A stretch of DNA of 64,000 nt. Source: Marsupella aquatica (Eukaryota; Marchantiophyta). The position numbers were made by a program, and so were the translations under genes. Of the stretch, positions 11,236-23,060 are shown piece by piece. The stretch spans positions 11,532,001-11,596,000 of the forward strand of contig OZ316896.1 in the NCBI GenBank assembly GCA_973895155.1, in the 5' to 3' direction. Within the stretch, counting starts at the first letter, position 1; each line of letters starts with the position of its first letter. Under the pieces are notes generated by a model. The model was not told where the DNA came from, did not search any database, and saw only the letters and a list, made by a program, of their open reading frames with translations.

Positions 11236-13138
11236 TTATATTTATTTATAATCACCTGTCATAGCGATGAAAAATAAAATCAGGAGATGTTGATTTCTAC
11301 GACTCACCTGCCAAGCTATACCATAGCTGTTGGAAGACCAAGTACACAAGCTACCAAATAAATGTGAATGGCTGTCACCACTGGCTGATCCTGTGGGAGG
11401 TGGCTACTGGCCATTACCGTCATTCGCATCCTCCTCCCCGGGCTATCCCTATGCTTCCCGACCAGGTCATAACAAATTTCCAAGTGTACAACTCCTGTAC
11501 ATTGAATGGCCGACAGACTCCACACTGTGAATTTGTGGTATGCAATCACAATGGTTTGATGAGCAGACATATGACAGAAATATGCAACTAATTATAGTTC
11601 ACAAATAAAGGTAGAATGCCTGAAACCAGTCAGCTTTCAGGAAGAGGGATTCACATAGACGCGGTGGCCTTCTCAAATGTTCGTGATCCTCAAATACAGA
11701 TTGCGTCAAAGATGGTACCCTTGTACAACGGTGAATATTTTTATGGCTCGATTGTGAAAGAATGGGTTGTGCCTACGCCTACAGCAAGAGGACCATCAGT
11801 GAGTACCCTTCATCAGGACCGAATCGAGAGAGTGTCCTGTATTCTAGACTCCAAGACTTTTCTTGAAGGGCAGGTCTTTCCCAACAAAGGATAGGACTAC
11901 AATCCAGTGCATGTAATAATCCCGACTCTTGCCACAGACTCATGATGCAAAGTGGGGATCATCAATGCTACCACCCGTCGTCTTAGTGTCCGTCACTCAA
12001 AAGCCTGACAACGAGAGAGTTTTTGTTTTATGCTTCGCAGGGAAAAGCTGAACACGAACGACACAAATGGATGAGATTGTCGCCGTCACCAGAGACTCCT
12101 ATGCGTACAGGAGCACACCGAGGCACCTTGTACTGACGGCTCAGGAATCTCCTCATCAATTTCCGCAACGTCTCATCTGGTCCCTTTCCTGGGTTTCAAA
12201 GCAAACCTGACCTCTCGCTCCAACGCCGGTTTATTGTGGCACAGTTCAGGGTTTGCTGTTTTCCTCTCGCCCATCGCTTCGTCTGGATACCTCTCCCTCC
12301 CCCGGCCTCTTCGGCTGAATCTGAAAGCTATTGTGATACAAGTGGATAGATGTTGCCCATTTCTGGTGGCTCATTGCTCTATTTTACTAGCTTAAGATTC
12401 CACCTGAGACATGACAGTACTCATGAAGGTATGACGCGTGGATGCAGACAGGGAGGCTCTGGCTGGCTGGCTGGCTGGCTGGCTGGACGGCTGTACATCG
12501 AATGCTGGTCGTTCATCAAGTGCGGCTCTTGACGAAGATTTGCACCAGATACGGAACCCAATCCTTCATTTCGCTTGCGGACCTACCACCTACGGGGTGT
12601 TTGCAGTAGTGTCCAAAGATTGCAGTGTTTCAATGGCACGTAGAGAACAGGCGTACCCACCAAAAGTGGACGACGCTGTGGTACAGTACATCATTCTATC
12701 CACAGTTCTCGACGTAATTATCTGGTAAGGGTGCGCTAAATTGGGACGACGCACCTATCGAATTGTACGTCATTTGGCCTGGCGATCACGCTATGTGAGG
12801 ACTTCATAGAATGATGTGGTAGACTCTCTCTCACCGAGACGCTTCCTTTCATCGCTGGCGTCTACAGGGACGCGTGCAAGGCATGGTTGACACCTACCGC
12901 GATTAAAGGCGGCTGAGGCCAGCGTGTTGCGGCGTAATGCTTGATGACCCTATTTATGTTTCTCGTGAATGTCCCTTTGCTCGAGCAAATTTCTCTCGTT
13001 AGCTCTTGACAGGACAGACGACTTTTGGAGCGCGTCTCCGGTAAGCAGCGTTAGATCTGCTAGCGAGGGCCTAAAGATTTAATCTTTGAATAGGGGAAAA
13101 GAGGCATTGTCTCGAGGTTTCTGCCTTAGCAGGCAAGC
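11236..13138. other. Spacer between the two GT92 genes
   Basis: No convincing gene. The block at 11,620-11,790 recurs at about 17,030-17,170. A short GGCT microsatellite lies at about 12,461-12,487. The last 60 bases before 13,139 resemble the leader of GT92 copy 1 (agaggc(g/a)ttgtctc), so the duplication that made the pair included the 5' UTR. Confidence 0.6.
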
Positions 13139-14230
13139 ATGGGAGCATTGCGGCCGAGACGAGGTTCATCTCCGTCCCTGTCTCCATGGCAACAGCAGCA
13201 GCAGCAAGCGTCGCTTCAAGAGTTAGCCGTCTCATCCTGCCGAACGATATGCGTTCTCGTTCTGTCGTGCTTTCTCGGTTTCTGTCTCCTCAGGGTGGTG
13301 GCGAGGATCCCCTCTCTCGACGCGGAAAGCACTGATGCGATCAATGTTCTCGTGGACGGCGTGGGCCATGTGATCAACGTAGAGGAGGGCAGGAACAAGG
13401 AGAAAGCTTATTTGGGTGCTGTAATTTTCAACAGAGTGTTCCCTCAGGATTTGTTCAATATCACGGCTTACGAATGCAGGCAGTGGATTGAATACATGCT
13501 CTTCGCCGGCGTGCAGCATATCTACTGGTACGACACCGCGCACAGCGATGACGAATCGCAGAAGGCGTATCTGCAGGAGTTTGTGGAGAAGGGGCTGTTG
13601 ACGTACCATCGCTTCCATCACTTGTATCCGGGGAACTTGGATTCCGGGTACCATTTCGAGCAGGATCACTCTTATGAGCATTTTCTCGAGAACTATGGCA
13701 CAGAATTGACCTGGGCGGTGGAGATGGACGTCGATGAGTACCCTTTCATGCTCTCCGATACGAAGAAGCTGTTCCTGAGACGGTACGTGGAATATCTTGG
13801 AAAGTCGAGGCCCGATGTGAGCCAGATTCTGATGCCGTGTATGATTTTCGGCGGGAATCCGAAAGGAGATGTGGCGAACGGGTGGGTGATCGAGCGGTAC
13901 CAGCGGCGGAAGCGAGTCACGGAGGGCGTGCGAGCTGGATTTACATCGAGGACAAAGCCAATCTTTCAGCCCAAGCTTGCGAAAGGAGTGGGCTTTCTCG
14001 ATCCGCATCAGTTTCCGATGGCGAATGGGGATACTCTTGTGGCCGATCCGGAGAAGCTGCGTATGAATCATTACTGGGGCCCGAGGCTGTCCGATTTTGG
14101 GCCTGATACTGCGGCAGTGTTATCCCTTCTGGTGCCAGATGCCAGTGCGCAGCCGATCGCCACAGAGCTCAAGGCGACCACGGGGTTGACAAATAAAAAA
14201 GCTTGCCTTGAGCACCGCCGCCCGTCATAG
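13139..14230 (+). CDS. GT92 (DUF23-type) glycosyltransferase, copy 2
   Basis: Single-exon gene of 363 residues, in the same orientation as copy 1 and 2.5 kb downstream of it. The catalytic half is nearly identical to copy 1: VFPQDLFNITAYECRQW, DVDEYPF, MPCMIFGGNP and RMNHYWGPRLSDFGPDTAAV. The N-terminal cytoplasmic and membrane region is diverged. A CAG/CAA tract (about 13,190-13,208) adds a run of glutamines, and extra residues precede the membrane segment (about 36-57, TICVLVLSCFLGFCLLRVV). Conservation of the catalytic core with drift of the anchor suggests both copies are functional and may differ in Golgi sorting. No key residue is missing. A long frame on the opposite strand is a shadow of this gene. 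Confidence 0.9.
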   Translation: MGALRPRRGSSPSLSPWQQQQQQASLQELAVSSCRTICVLVLSCFLGFCLLRVVARIPSLDAESTDAINVLVDGVGHVINVEEGRNKEKAYLGAVIFNRVFPQDLFNITAYECRQWIEYMLFAGVQHIYWYDTAHSDDESQKAYLQEFVEKGLLTYHRFHHLYPGNLDSGYHFEQDHSYEHFLENYGTELTWAVEMDVDEYPFMLSDTKKLFLRRYVEYLGKSRPDVSQILMPCMIFGGNPKGDVANGWVIERYQRRKRVTEGVRAGFTSRTKPIFQPKLAKGVGFLDPHQFPMANGDTLVADPEKLRMNHYWGPRLSDFGPDTAAVLSLLVPDASAQPIATELKATTGLTNKKACLEHRRPS

Positions 14231-17200
14231 GAGCTTGAACTTGGAACTGCATTGCAAGGCAGCTCCTTCTCTCCAGTTTCCCATTCCAAGGCGTTCTGTC
14301 GCCTTTTTCGGTGATGCCCCGTGCCTACAGACTGGGAAGCAGGCAAGATGCTGAAATTCAGGGGATCGGCACTGCGCGGGGCCCAATATCAAGCTATGGA
14401 GGACTGATTTGTCGAAACATTCCTGGTCCTCTGGTCGTTGTGAAACATCTGGATCGCAGGCCGGCCAGCAGAAGTGGGGTCCTAGCTGCCAGTTGCTTCT
14501 TGTTCCAACGCATCGTCCTCGTCGACGGCTCCATTCTGACTCACATAAGTTCTCAGCCCGAGCGTGTCTGTATCTTGAAAGATCAGTGAGCTAGACCAGC
14601 TTCGTGGTAGGTATACTACTATTTATCAATTTTGTCATTCGGAGGGCAGGAAAGAACGCCACGTTCCCCCTCGAGAGACTTGAAAACTTTGTCGATCTAC
14701 ATCAAACCTCTTCGAAAAGCCGCGGAGATAAATCCTAGGGTTTAGGGAGGGCGTCCGGCGGCGTACACGTCGTTGCAGATGCCATCTTTGTCGGCTGAAT
14801 CGAATCACTTTCCACACGGCGTGGATAGGTGGACCCTATGCCGAAAGAAAAACCAAACCTCGGTACTTTAGCTGTTTCGCACGGACCTTTTTCTAACTAG
14901 TTTCTCCAGCTTGGTAGTTGCATCCTTTGCATTATGGCAATTGTACTTTAGTGATTCATTATGGTAGGAACTCCCAAACAAGCTCATCGAAACGGGACTT
15001 CATCTTAGAACAGCAAGACTCCATCTTCTACGGGGAACATATTTTAGGTTCCCACTTAGTCTTCGATGGCCTACAAATAGTCTGTGATTTGGCATCAATT
15101 CTTGGCCAAATCACCCACTCTTTGTTGTTAGCGCAAAGAAGTAGGACGTAGTGTAGTGGTAAGGAGGCTGGCAAATTGTCCTCAGGGGAATTCTCTCTCC
15201 TCCCTACTGTGAATTTTGAAGGTGGAATTCTAAAGGTATCCTTGACCTGTGAACCACAATGTTCAATCCGACCAACAGGTCGATTAGTCATCTTGCTTTC
15301 CCCGAGATTTGTGTGAGCCATGCATGCGGTGGCGATATAGATCGACAGTATGAGATCTGAATGACAATGGGCCGGTCTGCTCCGATTCTCATGCGGCACC
15401 CTGCCCACGGTAACGAATAGGTACTCCATCAACAAAACAGAGGCAGACTCTTGACGACACATTGCGCTTCAGCTGATTTCTGCTTAATTCAGTTCTTCGA
15501 GGCCCAGTCGACAAATGGTAGTTGTTTTCATTCTTCCACTATATTTGGGGCCTGGTTGATTCTTTGATTAGTAGGAGACGATGTCGTTCGAAGCAGCCGG
15601 GCCCGAGCATTTTGACCGGGTAGTGAAGAGTATCACACATGTCGAAGTCCTTGCAGGCACCCTCACGGAAGTGATGGAGCAGCGCCTTCTGGCGATTGAG
15701 CATTGCTTCAGTGGAATCTTTGGAGGGTTGAACGGGCTTCAGCAGAATGTCGAAGACGTTAAAGCAAATGTCCACGAAGCCGCCAAGGAATGTACGAATG
15801 CTTCAAATTGCAATCATTCGTCAATGAGTCGTTGTTTGGATTGAACGAAGGAAGCCGTAGTTTCGAACTAGGAATAATGTTCTATATGTCAAAAAGAGTC
15901 TAAAGCCGACAATAAAGGGAGGAGCAGAACAGAAAAGACCTTGTGAATTAATTTTACGACGTTTCAGCAAGAACAGTACAATCTTCTGTCTGCTTTTTCT
16001 CTGACAATACGCCGAAAGCATCATACCCGCTACCCAATGTTTCACAATCACTGACAGCCGAATCGTCAAAAGTCAAATTGCAGACCTTCATTGCCGCAGG
16101 TAATGGATCCGATGGCGACATGATTAATTACGAGACTGCATGTGCAGATAAGATGTAATTTTAAGTGCAAGTAAATCGGCTCATGTGATTGACACTTACC
16201 TGGACAATGCACCAGGTAGAGTCGGTGAAAAGAAGCGAAAAAGGCTTTCAGTCCTCAAAAGCAACGAAGGAGGCTGTTAGCCACGAAACAGGAAAGCTCA
16301 CTATGGATGAGCGATCCGTCGGGTATTGGACTTGAGAGCGAAGAAATGGAATCACATGAATCACATGCAGTGTGCAGTTCGAGCCCGCTTTCAAACATTC
16401 CAGAGCCCAAAGATTGATGGAGAACTCAAGGTCTAGGGGTAAGGGTTTAGTTTGGAAGTCATTATTTATGGGCGAGGTTTTCAATTGTTCAGTGCCATGG
16501 AACTCATTTCTTTCCCACCTGAAGCGCATGTTATTCCGAACACAGCTGAATTGGAGTTGCCTATTGTGCTGATCATAAGGAGGCCATCCATGTAACGCAT
16601 TTGCGAGCATCAAGAGCGAAAGAGATACGAAGAGCATTTGTTTATTATGCACTCGGGGGCAAATCTCCGACCGCCTCGCAATTCTATTACTGCAATTACC
16701 ATTAATGGGAAGCCAGCAGCTCACTTCCATTAAGAATTATGTGGGAAGCTTCTGCGAGAGCTTGGCCTGTTCATCAGTGACAGATGAACCTGGAAAGCTG
16801 CTTGCGGGGGCAGGGGACGTCTAGGACCTCAGCGGTCCAACAAACCGACTCCCATGCTCGAGATAGACTTAACCGAGGTTTCCTGGCGAGGGGTTCCGTT
16901 TGCTCAATTGCGGACCAAGCCTAAGTGTAAATTTTTAGTAAGAAATGACAAGCTATTATCAGACAGTCACGTAAGAAAATACAACCGAATATAGTCCCAC
17001 AAATGACGCCAGAAAGTCTGTCAGGGCTCAGCTTTCCTGGGGAGGATGGATTCAATCAGAATACTCAAATTTTCATCAAACTCACATACAGAGACTGCAT
17101 AAGAGACCAACCATGAATATTGTTATGGTTGAGTATGAAAGAATGGGGTGTGCAGTACAAAAGATGGGTACATGGTAATATGCATGGCAGCACATGAATA

Positions 17201-17780
17201 ATGGCATGCTTGCGCTTCAGGACTCGAAAGAGCGGATGTCCAGTTCTCTTAGCTGATATTTCTCTTCAAGGCGCAGATTTTCCACGCAACGAATAATCTA
17301 TTCACTCTACCATTCTAAATATACAAAGCGTCCAGTGAAATTTTGGCCGTCTGTCCAACCTTCAATCCCTGTTCTACAATTGTGCATTGCCAAACGAAAC
17401 AAATCATGTTACAATCCTTACATACAAAGGAGATGATGCTCTGCTTGCAAACAAAACAGTCCTGTGATGTCCCCCAGTTATTCCGTGTGAACGGTAGGAC
17501 TCTTTGAGCACTTATCATACTGATGTAAGAGAATAAGTTTGTTCTCAGGATGGCAAAGCCCTGTGAGAGCACAAACCAGACACCAACGTGAGTAAAAGGT
17601 ATACATGACTGACTCTGAAGTTCTGCACATAGCTTCATTCATCATTGCTTTCAGGTATTCTTAGAAGTCATGTGCTTAGTCATCCATGTCTTTGGGTAGA
17701 TATATGATAAGGAAGCTGCCCCGAGTTCTTGAAGAAGTGCACAAGACAAGCGGTTCTGTTATGTACTAGCAGGTCTGGAC
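14231..17780. other. Spacer between GT92 copy 2 and the GT31 gene
   Basis: It holds a short candidate frame at 15,581-15,844 (listed separately), a possible tRNA-like A-box segment near 15,150 (tagtggtaaggaggctgg), and sequence at 16,790-17,170 resembling the flank of GT92 copy 1. A 160-codon minus-strand frame at 16,248-16,730 has a hydrophobic stretch but no recognisable family. The 3' UTR of the GT31 gene should lie at the right end. Confidence 0.5.
15581..15844 (+). CDS. Hypothetical small helical protein
   Basis: An 87-codon frame begins MSFEAAGPEHFDRVVKSI and continues with heptad-like Leu/Val/Ile spacing (VEVLAGTLTEVMEQRLLAIE ... LNGLQQNVEDVKANVHEAAK), so a coiled coil is plausible. 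Base composition is richer in GC than the flanks. The last dozen codons look unlike the rest and could be intron after a weak donor (AAGGAATGTACG). I do not recognise a family, and no neighbouring exon could be joined with confidence. Confidence 0.3.
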   Translation: MSFEAAGPEHFDRVVKSITHVEVLAGTLTEVMEQRLLAIEHCFSGIFGGLNGLQQNVEDVKANVHEAAKECTNASNCNHSSMSRCLD

Positions 17781-20280
17781 TCATCGTTCGTATGTTAAGC
17801 GTCTGGAAAAGAGAACGACCTGGAATTCTTGATCTTCAACTAGGCTGGACATCCCTGGATGGAGGAAGCAGACACAACGAGAGGAGTTTGGAATTTGTAA
17901 CAATCTCAAAGAAGTACAACATACTAACCAGAGCAAGTGGGTATGTCCCACACAGCTACAGAGTCCACCTGGCACTCAGATTCGCAAAGCTTACGATCAT
18001 CTTCATAATGGGCATTGAAGGCCAACATCCACGAGCCTACTGTCACATCCTCATTACTGAACATCCTTAAACTGGACACACTGTTACGTGTTAGGAGAGT
18101 CAGTACCCTGTTTGATAACCTCCCCTTCATGCCAAATAGGTGTTGAACAAATTGGAGCTTCTGCGATCGGAAATTAAATAAAGGCACATTGGAACGGAGG
18201 GTTCGGGTATAATTACTCACCTATCGTTGCTAAAATTTGATATGTCTGCCACGATATCCTGAGATAGCGCATAGATCGGACCCCAAGCATGCATAAAATA
18301 CTCGCTGCCCAGTAACCATCCCAAGGGTTCGTACCTGCGACAGTCCAGAAACATTTGAAGCAGGTCTTGAGAAGACTGATCCATCCATTGTCTACAACGA
18401 TAGGAGGCATGATATACTCCCAAAAAGAAGCTAAGAGAATGGAAACACGAGCGGTCGCATGGCATTGGCTTCAAAAAAACTGATGCCTTCACTGCTATGC
18501 AAGAATTGTCCCTCTACTAGCCTCGTGTAATCGGCAAAAACATTGACGTATGCTGTCAGAAGAGCTAGTGATACAAAGAGTATTTATGAGCCAATTTCCC
18601 ATCTCCAATTACAAACCCGGCACCTCTTTTCTGCCCAAATCAAAAGAATGTAGTATCTAGTACATAAAGAGATGGGCTGGAAAGTTCATTACCACTTATA
18701 TTGAGCATCTGTGATAACACCCCCTCTCTTCATGCACCCCAGATACATCCGAGGAATGTCCCGCTTCTGCTTCAACAGAAGTGACAACCGATCTAAAATA
18801 CGCAGACGCCAGATATATTAGATCCCAATTCATGAGACAACATATATTTCAAGCACCTCCAAACCAATTCACAAACCACAAAAACGGGGCTAGATCTACT
18901 TTTGAGGCATCAACGAACCAGCTCACCTGGACGCAAATAGATGTCGTCGTCAATCTTAACATAGAATTCGGCATCGTAAAGCATGTGGGCAGACTTAAAA
19001 TAAGTTAGCCTGCAAAACATACCGTACAGATTCAAAACATTTGGCTACGAGGCGCCTAATCCCAAAATTCCCTACCAAAGCTTAAGACCGCTCGGACGTT
19101 AACAAATAGATTTGAGGACCTGATATCATTAACAATCAATTCCTAATAGGTATGCGAGGGAATAAAACGAACGAGGCTCTTCACCACTTGGTTCTAATGG
19201 AGCATGCCTGAGCGTAAGAAGTTTTGCAAAAATAGTGTGTGACAAAGGATGGGGAGCAATACGTTTTACGTGGCAAATTTGCATATTCTTCTACATTATC
19301 AATTCGCAGAAAGTCCTTATACGTTTCGATCTCTTTCTGTAGCTCTGCTGCCGCCTTCGTATCTGATGTGGTACCAATAACAAATCTGAACACCAATCCA
19401 GTTTCCTTTTCCAATCTGCAGCAGGACGCCACGAATTCGGTTTGCTTAGAAGGCGTCAACGTCAATGTCACATTGAGATCTGACAACTGGCACAGTCTCG
19501 ACCTCGTAATACAGGAACAAGGCTCAAGACCGGCCTCGTTGAAAACAACAGTGAAATAGTTATATTGAATCGAATTGAATTGAATTGAGTTCAATTCAAT
19601 TCAAATCAATTCAGATCAAATTAATCGCAGTCTGGCAAGATAGGAGCGGTGCCTTTAATCCAAGCAATCCTCCCGCGGAGGAGAAGACCAGGAAGGGGGT
19701 TCTGCTCTATGGAACGACAGCCTGCGCTGAAGAAAATAGATTCAAGACACCGGTCCCCTAGTAAAGTTAAGCAGCCATACCTGTTAATCCCTTCCGGCGT
19801 TGATGGGAGCCATGTTTCCCGGAGAGCTTTACGACGCTCGGCAGATGCAAAACCCGTCTGGATTCCTACAAAACCCAGTACCTTCGGCCTTGATTCCCCC
19901 TCCTTCTGCATGTCAACATCCCAACCATCCTGGATGACGCCCCGGCTGTTGACCTCATTCCGCGACAATTGACCATTGTATACAGTCTCCTCCTCTGCAT
20001 CTGTTTCCTTTCCCACAACCTGCTTACGCCCGGGCAAGACAACGAGCGAGCGTAACGTATCTTCTGCTGCTCCACAGCCGACTTGACGCAGAAGAGGGTC
20101 TCGACGAGGAGCGCCGAACTGACTCCTCGACAACAGCACGACAGCAAAGAGCAAGATCGCGATCACGCCGTACAAGAAATGGATCCAAGTTCGAGAGGAG
20201 CATGGTGCCTGGCGCGAATGCCCTCCTCTGTCTCCTCGGAACAAAGGCAACTTGCGACCTAGTGTTGGGGATGATGGCAT
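17781..20280 (-). CDS. GT31 beta-1,3-galactosyltransferase (B3GALT12/13/14 type)
   Basis: Exons in transcription order: 19,781-20,280; 19,263-19,415; 18,927-19,009; 18,693-18,792; 18,221-18,334; 17,929-18,071. All have GT-AG borders and matching phases. A type II anchor lies at residues 33-51. The GT31 domain begins [21 protein letters not shown]. Its DDD metal motif is at 238-240 ([11 protein letters not shown]), followed by [19 protein letters not shown] and the signature [12 protein letters not shown], ending [11 protein letters not shown]. This order matches plant B3GALT12-14, Golgi enzymes that transfer galactose from UDP-Gal and lack the galectin domain of larger GT31 members. The last exon is uncertain: 17,781-17,854 joins in phase and gives about 388 residues, but lacks the usual LCxPE...ELH...SC tail. 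Confidence 0.92.
19572..19613. repeat. AATTGA/TCAATT hairpin-forming repeat in GT31 intron 1
   Basis: Repeats of GAATT(G) run into their complement (GAATTGAATTGAATTGA then GTTCAATTCAATTC), giving a near-perfect foldback. It lies inside the first intron of the GT31 gene. It looks like a simple-repeat palindrome; no function is implied. Confidence 0.8.
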
Positions 20281-21006
20281 CCCAACCCCTGCCCCCGCCT
20301 CCGCACGAAATGTTTCTTTCTATCTCTCTCTCTCTCTGGCTGTCTCTCTGTTTTTCCCTTCCTCCTTTCAACTCCCAGCAGCTGTAGTCCGCCACTCCGC
20401 CAGTCTTCTTCAGACAGACGCCGTCGTCGACGATGAACGTATCTCCCGTCACTCATCCGCTGCTGCTTCTTTCGATCGTCCCGCCCGCCGCTGCCTTTTC
20501 CACACCAGACCGTCGTCGTGCGCTTCTGTCTCAATCAAATCAATCAATCAATCAATCAATCTCTCCATCAATCAGCCAATAGACCTCAATTGGCCCCAAT
20601 AAATCGACCGAGGCAGCACATCAACTGACTTCCCGCTGTAGAGGAAAAGCGCATCAGAACCGCAATCGAGCGACCGAAGACCGGCGACTTTCAACCTTCC
20701 CCAAATCCGATTCCAAACACTACTCCGCACCCTCTCGTGGCTGTCGATTGATTGAAATTCCGCCGGCCTCATGATCCGTCTGTGCGGTAAAGGTCGATTG
20801 TTTAGTGTTGAGCAACCCTCGTTGTCGCGATCTTACTCCTCGAATGCAACGGCCGCATAAATATCGGGCAACCATGTTGTCTGTCAGTCGGTGTTTCCTC
20901 GATACACAGGATTCAAGCACATTCATGATTGACACTGCCGCGCAATCTGGCGTCGACAGAACTGTACTGCATTCAAAAACTCCTGTGTGTGGTTATGGTG
21001 TCCTCT

Positions 21007-21457
21007 TTTAGGCCCCCCCTTTTTGTCTGTATTCAAAAAGTAATGTGGGATGATGTCCCTCTTTTGGGCATTGAATGGAATTCATTTGGGCCCCCCTTTT
21101 TGTATGTTGGGTAATGTGTGATGATGTCACTCTTTTGGGCATTGAATGTAGTTCATTTGGGCCCCCCTTTTTCTATGTTGGCTAATTGGAATTCATTTGG
21201 GTCTCCCTTTTTCTATGTTGGCTAATTGAATGGAATTCATTTGGGTCCCTTTTTTTCTATGTTGACTAATTGAATGGAATTCATTTGGTTGTTTAGAGGC
21301 CCCCCAAAAAAACTACACAGATTACAGGAGTCTTGCATCAAACCATTTTTCCCTTTTTGGAGGGTCTGGTTCATTTTTAATGAGGAGTTTACAAAAGTCT
21401 TGCATCAAACCAATTTTCCCTTATTGGAGGGTGTCATTCATTTTCCATGAGGAGTTT
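21007..21457. repeat. Tandem repeats with GAATTCATTTGGG units and a 68-bp duplication
   Basis: At 21,007-21,290 about five units carry GAATTCATTTGGG(C/T)CCCCC followed by CTTTTTCTATGTTGGCTAAT. At 21,320-21,457 two copies carry AGTCTTGCATCAAACCA, TTTTCCCTTTTTGGAGGGT and CATGAGGAGTTT-type ends. Unit length varies because of internal deletions. Confidence 0.85.
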
Positions 21458-21809
21458 TGCAGTGTTTTTTTGTTTTACCTTCAAAACCCAAAGGAGACCC
21501 CTCCAACAAAGTATAGACGTTCAGCTCCAGAGCATGCAGTTTTATGTAGGGTAGCCACAAGGGGACAATACCCAGGGATTGAATAGGGAACCTGGACAAG
21601 GAGTGAGAGAGTGTTAAACCAGGGCCCCAAAGCACGCCAGCTAGGGCTGAGGAGAAACCAATACTCCCACCACTACACCCCACCCACACAAACCTTTCAC
21701 ATGTAAAGTTTTGTACTGTTTTAGTAGAGGGACAAGGAGCATTTTACTGGTGAGGGCCAAACAATAGAGTAAAAGAAAAAGAGGTTCAGAGAGGGCAAAC
21801 ACCAAAGTC

Positions 21810-22080
21810 AAAAGAAGAGGGCAGATGCAAAACCCCAAAAGCCTAGAACAGGGGAAAATAAGATATAAAGATCTACCAGGGCAAATGCAAACCCCAAAAA
21901 TCCAGAAAGAAGGAAAAAATTAGAGATGAAAGTCTACAACCCCAAAACTCAAACACCAAACTCAAAGGAAGAGGGCAAATGCAAACCCCAAAAACCTAGA
22001 ATAGAGAAAAGTAAGAGATATAGATCTACTAAGGCAAATGCAAACCCCAAAAACCCAGAACTAAGAAAAACAACACTCCC
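21810..22080. repeat. A-rich tandem repeat, GGGCAAATGCAAACCCCAAA units
   Basis: Four or five units contain (G/A)GGCAAATGCAAACCCCAAA followed by a lysine-codon-like AGA/AAA tract and TAAGAGATA(T/A)AGATCTAC. Spacing is roughly 60-100 bases. Frames through it are compositional artefacts. Confidence 0.8.
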
Positions 22081-22559
22081 TGTAAATACAGGTGGAGACT
22101 CCCCCAGTTGTCCTTGTTCTTGGCACTTAGGTTTCTTCTCCCCTTGATGGCGCATGGTCCTGTTTGTGCAGGTTGTTGGTACCCCTTTTTCATTGACTCC
22201 CCTTTGTACCCTTAGTTCCTTTCTTGCAATATATGAACTAAAAGTCATTTAAGGCAAAACAAGAAGCTCTGGTATCCTTGCGCCACAAGAGGGAGTTGCC
22301 AGTTGATTTGAAAATGAGAGGGTAAGAGAAAAGGAAAGAGGTAATCCCCCCAGTTGGGTGGCATCCAGAGCAAATGATTGGGTGTAGGTTAACCAATGGG
22401 GTGGAGGGGATCATGGGGCATAATCCCCAAGGGCGGGAAGCCCAAGGTGTCCCTCACAGCCCATGACTCCCAAACAGGCCATGAATTAGTGAGCATTAGC
22501 CTTCCCTGTAAGTTTAAGTCTATGGACTATGTTTGATAATAGTTGTGGCCTTTCATGTC

Positions 22560-23060
22560 TCCTTTTGACATTTTTTCTCAGCTTGACATATTTTTTAATT
22601 TTCACATATTTATCTCTCCGCAACATCTTAAGTTTCTTTGCCTTGCCATCTTTTTCTCATCTCACCATGATCTTTTCTCACATTGAAATCTTTATCTTAC
22701 CATGACATTTTATTCTCACCCTCAATATTTTTCTCTCACCCTCAATATTTTTTCTCTCCTCTACAATTTTTGTCACCTTGACATATTATCTTTTTCTCAT
22801 CTTACCATCTTTTTTTTTCACTATGACATGTTTGTCTCACCACAACATCATTCCCTCAACCTCAATATCTTTTATCTCATCAACTTCTTTTCTTCATGTT
22901 TATATGTTTTTCTCACTTCACCATCTTTTCCCTCCTCGGCATTTTTTCTCACTTTACCTCTTTTCTTCACCTTGGCATGTTTTTCTCTCATTGACATCTT
23001 TTTTCATCTCGAATCTTTTTCTCACTTGGATATCTTTTTTCACCTCAACATTTTTTGTGC
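22560..23060. repeat. Degenerate pyrimidine-rich repeat, about 20-bp units
   Basis: About 25 imperfect units of the form TTTTTCTCACCTTGACATNT run head to tail. One strand is almost all T and C. It translates to an artefactual Phe/Ser/Leu-rich frame that I reject as a gene. Such tracts can adopt unusual structures, but nothing else supports a role. Confidence 0.8.

Noticed and set aside
13232-14071. 279-codon frame on the minus strand opposite GT92 copy 2
   Set aside because: It is the antisense shadow of a well-supported gene and a similar shadow occurs opposite copy 1; the residues show no family features.
16248-16730. 160-codon minus-strand frame with a possible signal peptide (MLFVSLSLLMLANA)
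   Set aside because: The signal-like stretch is internal, the remainder has no recognisable domain or cysteine pattern, and flanking splice sites are lacking.
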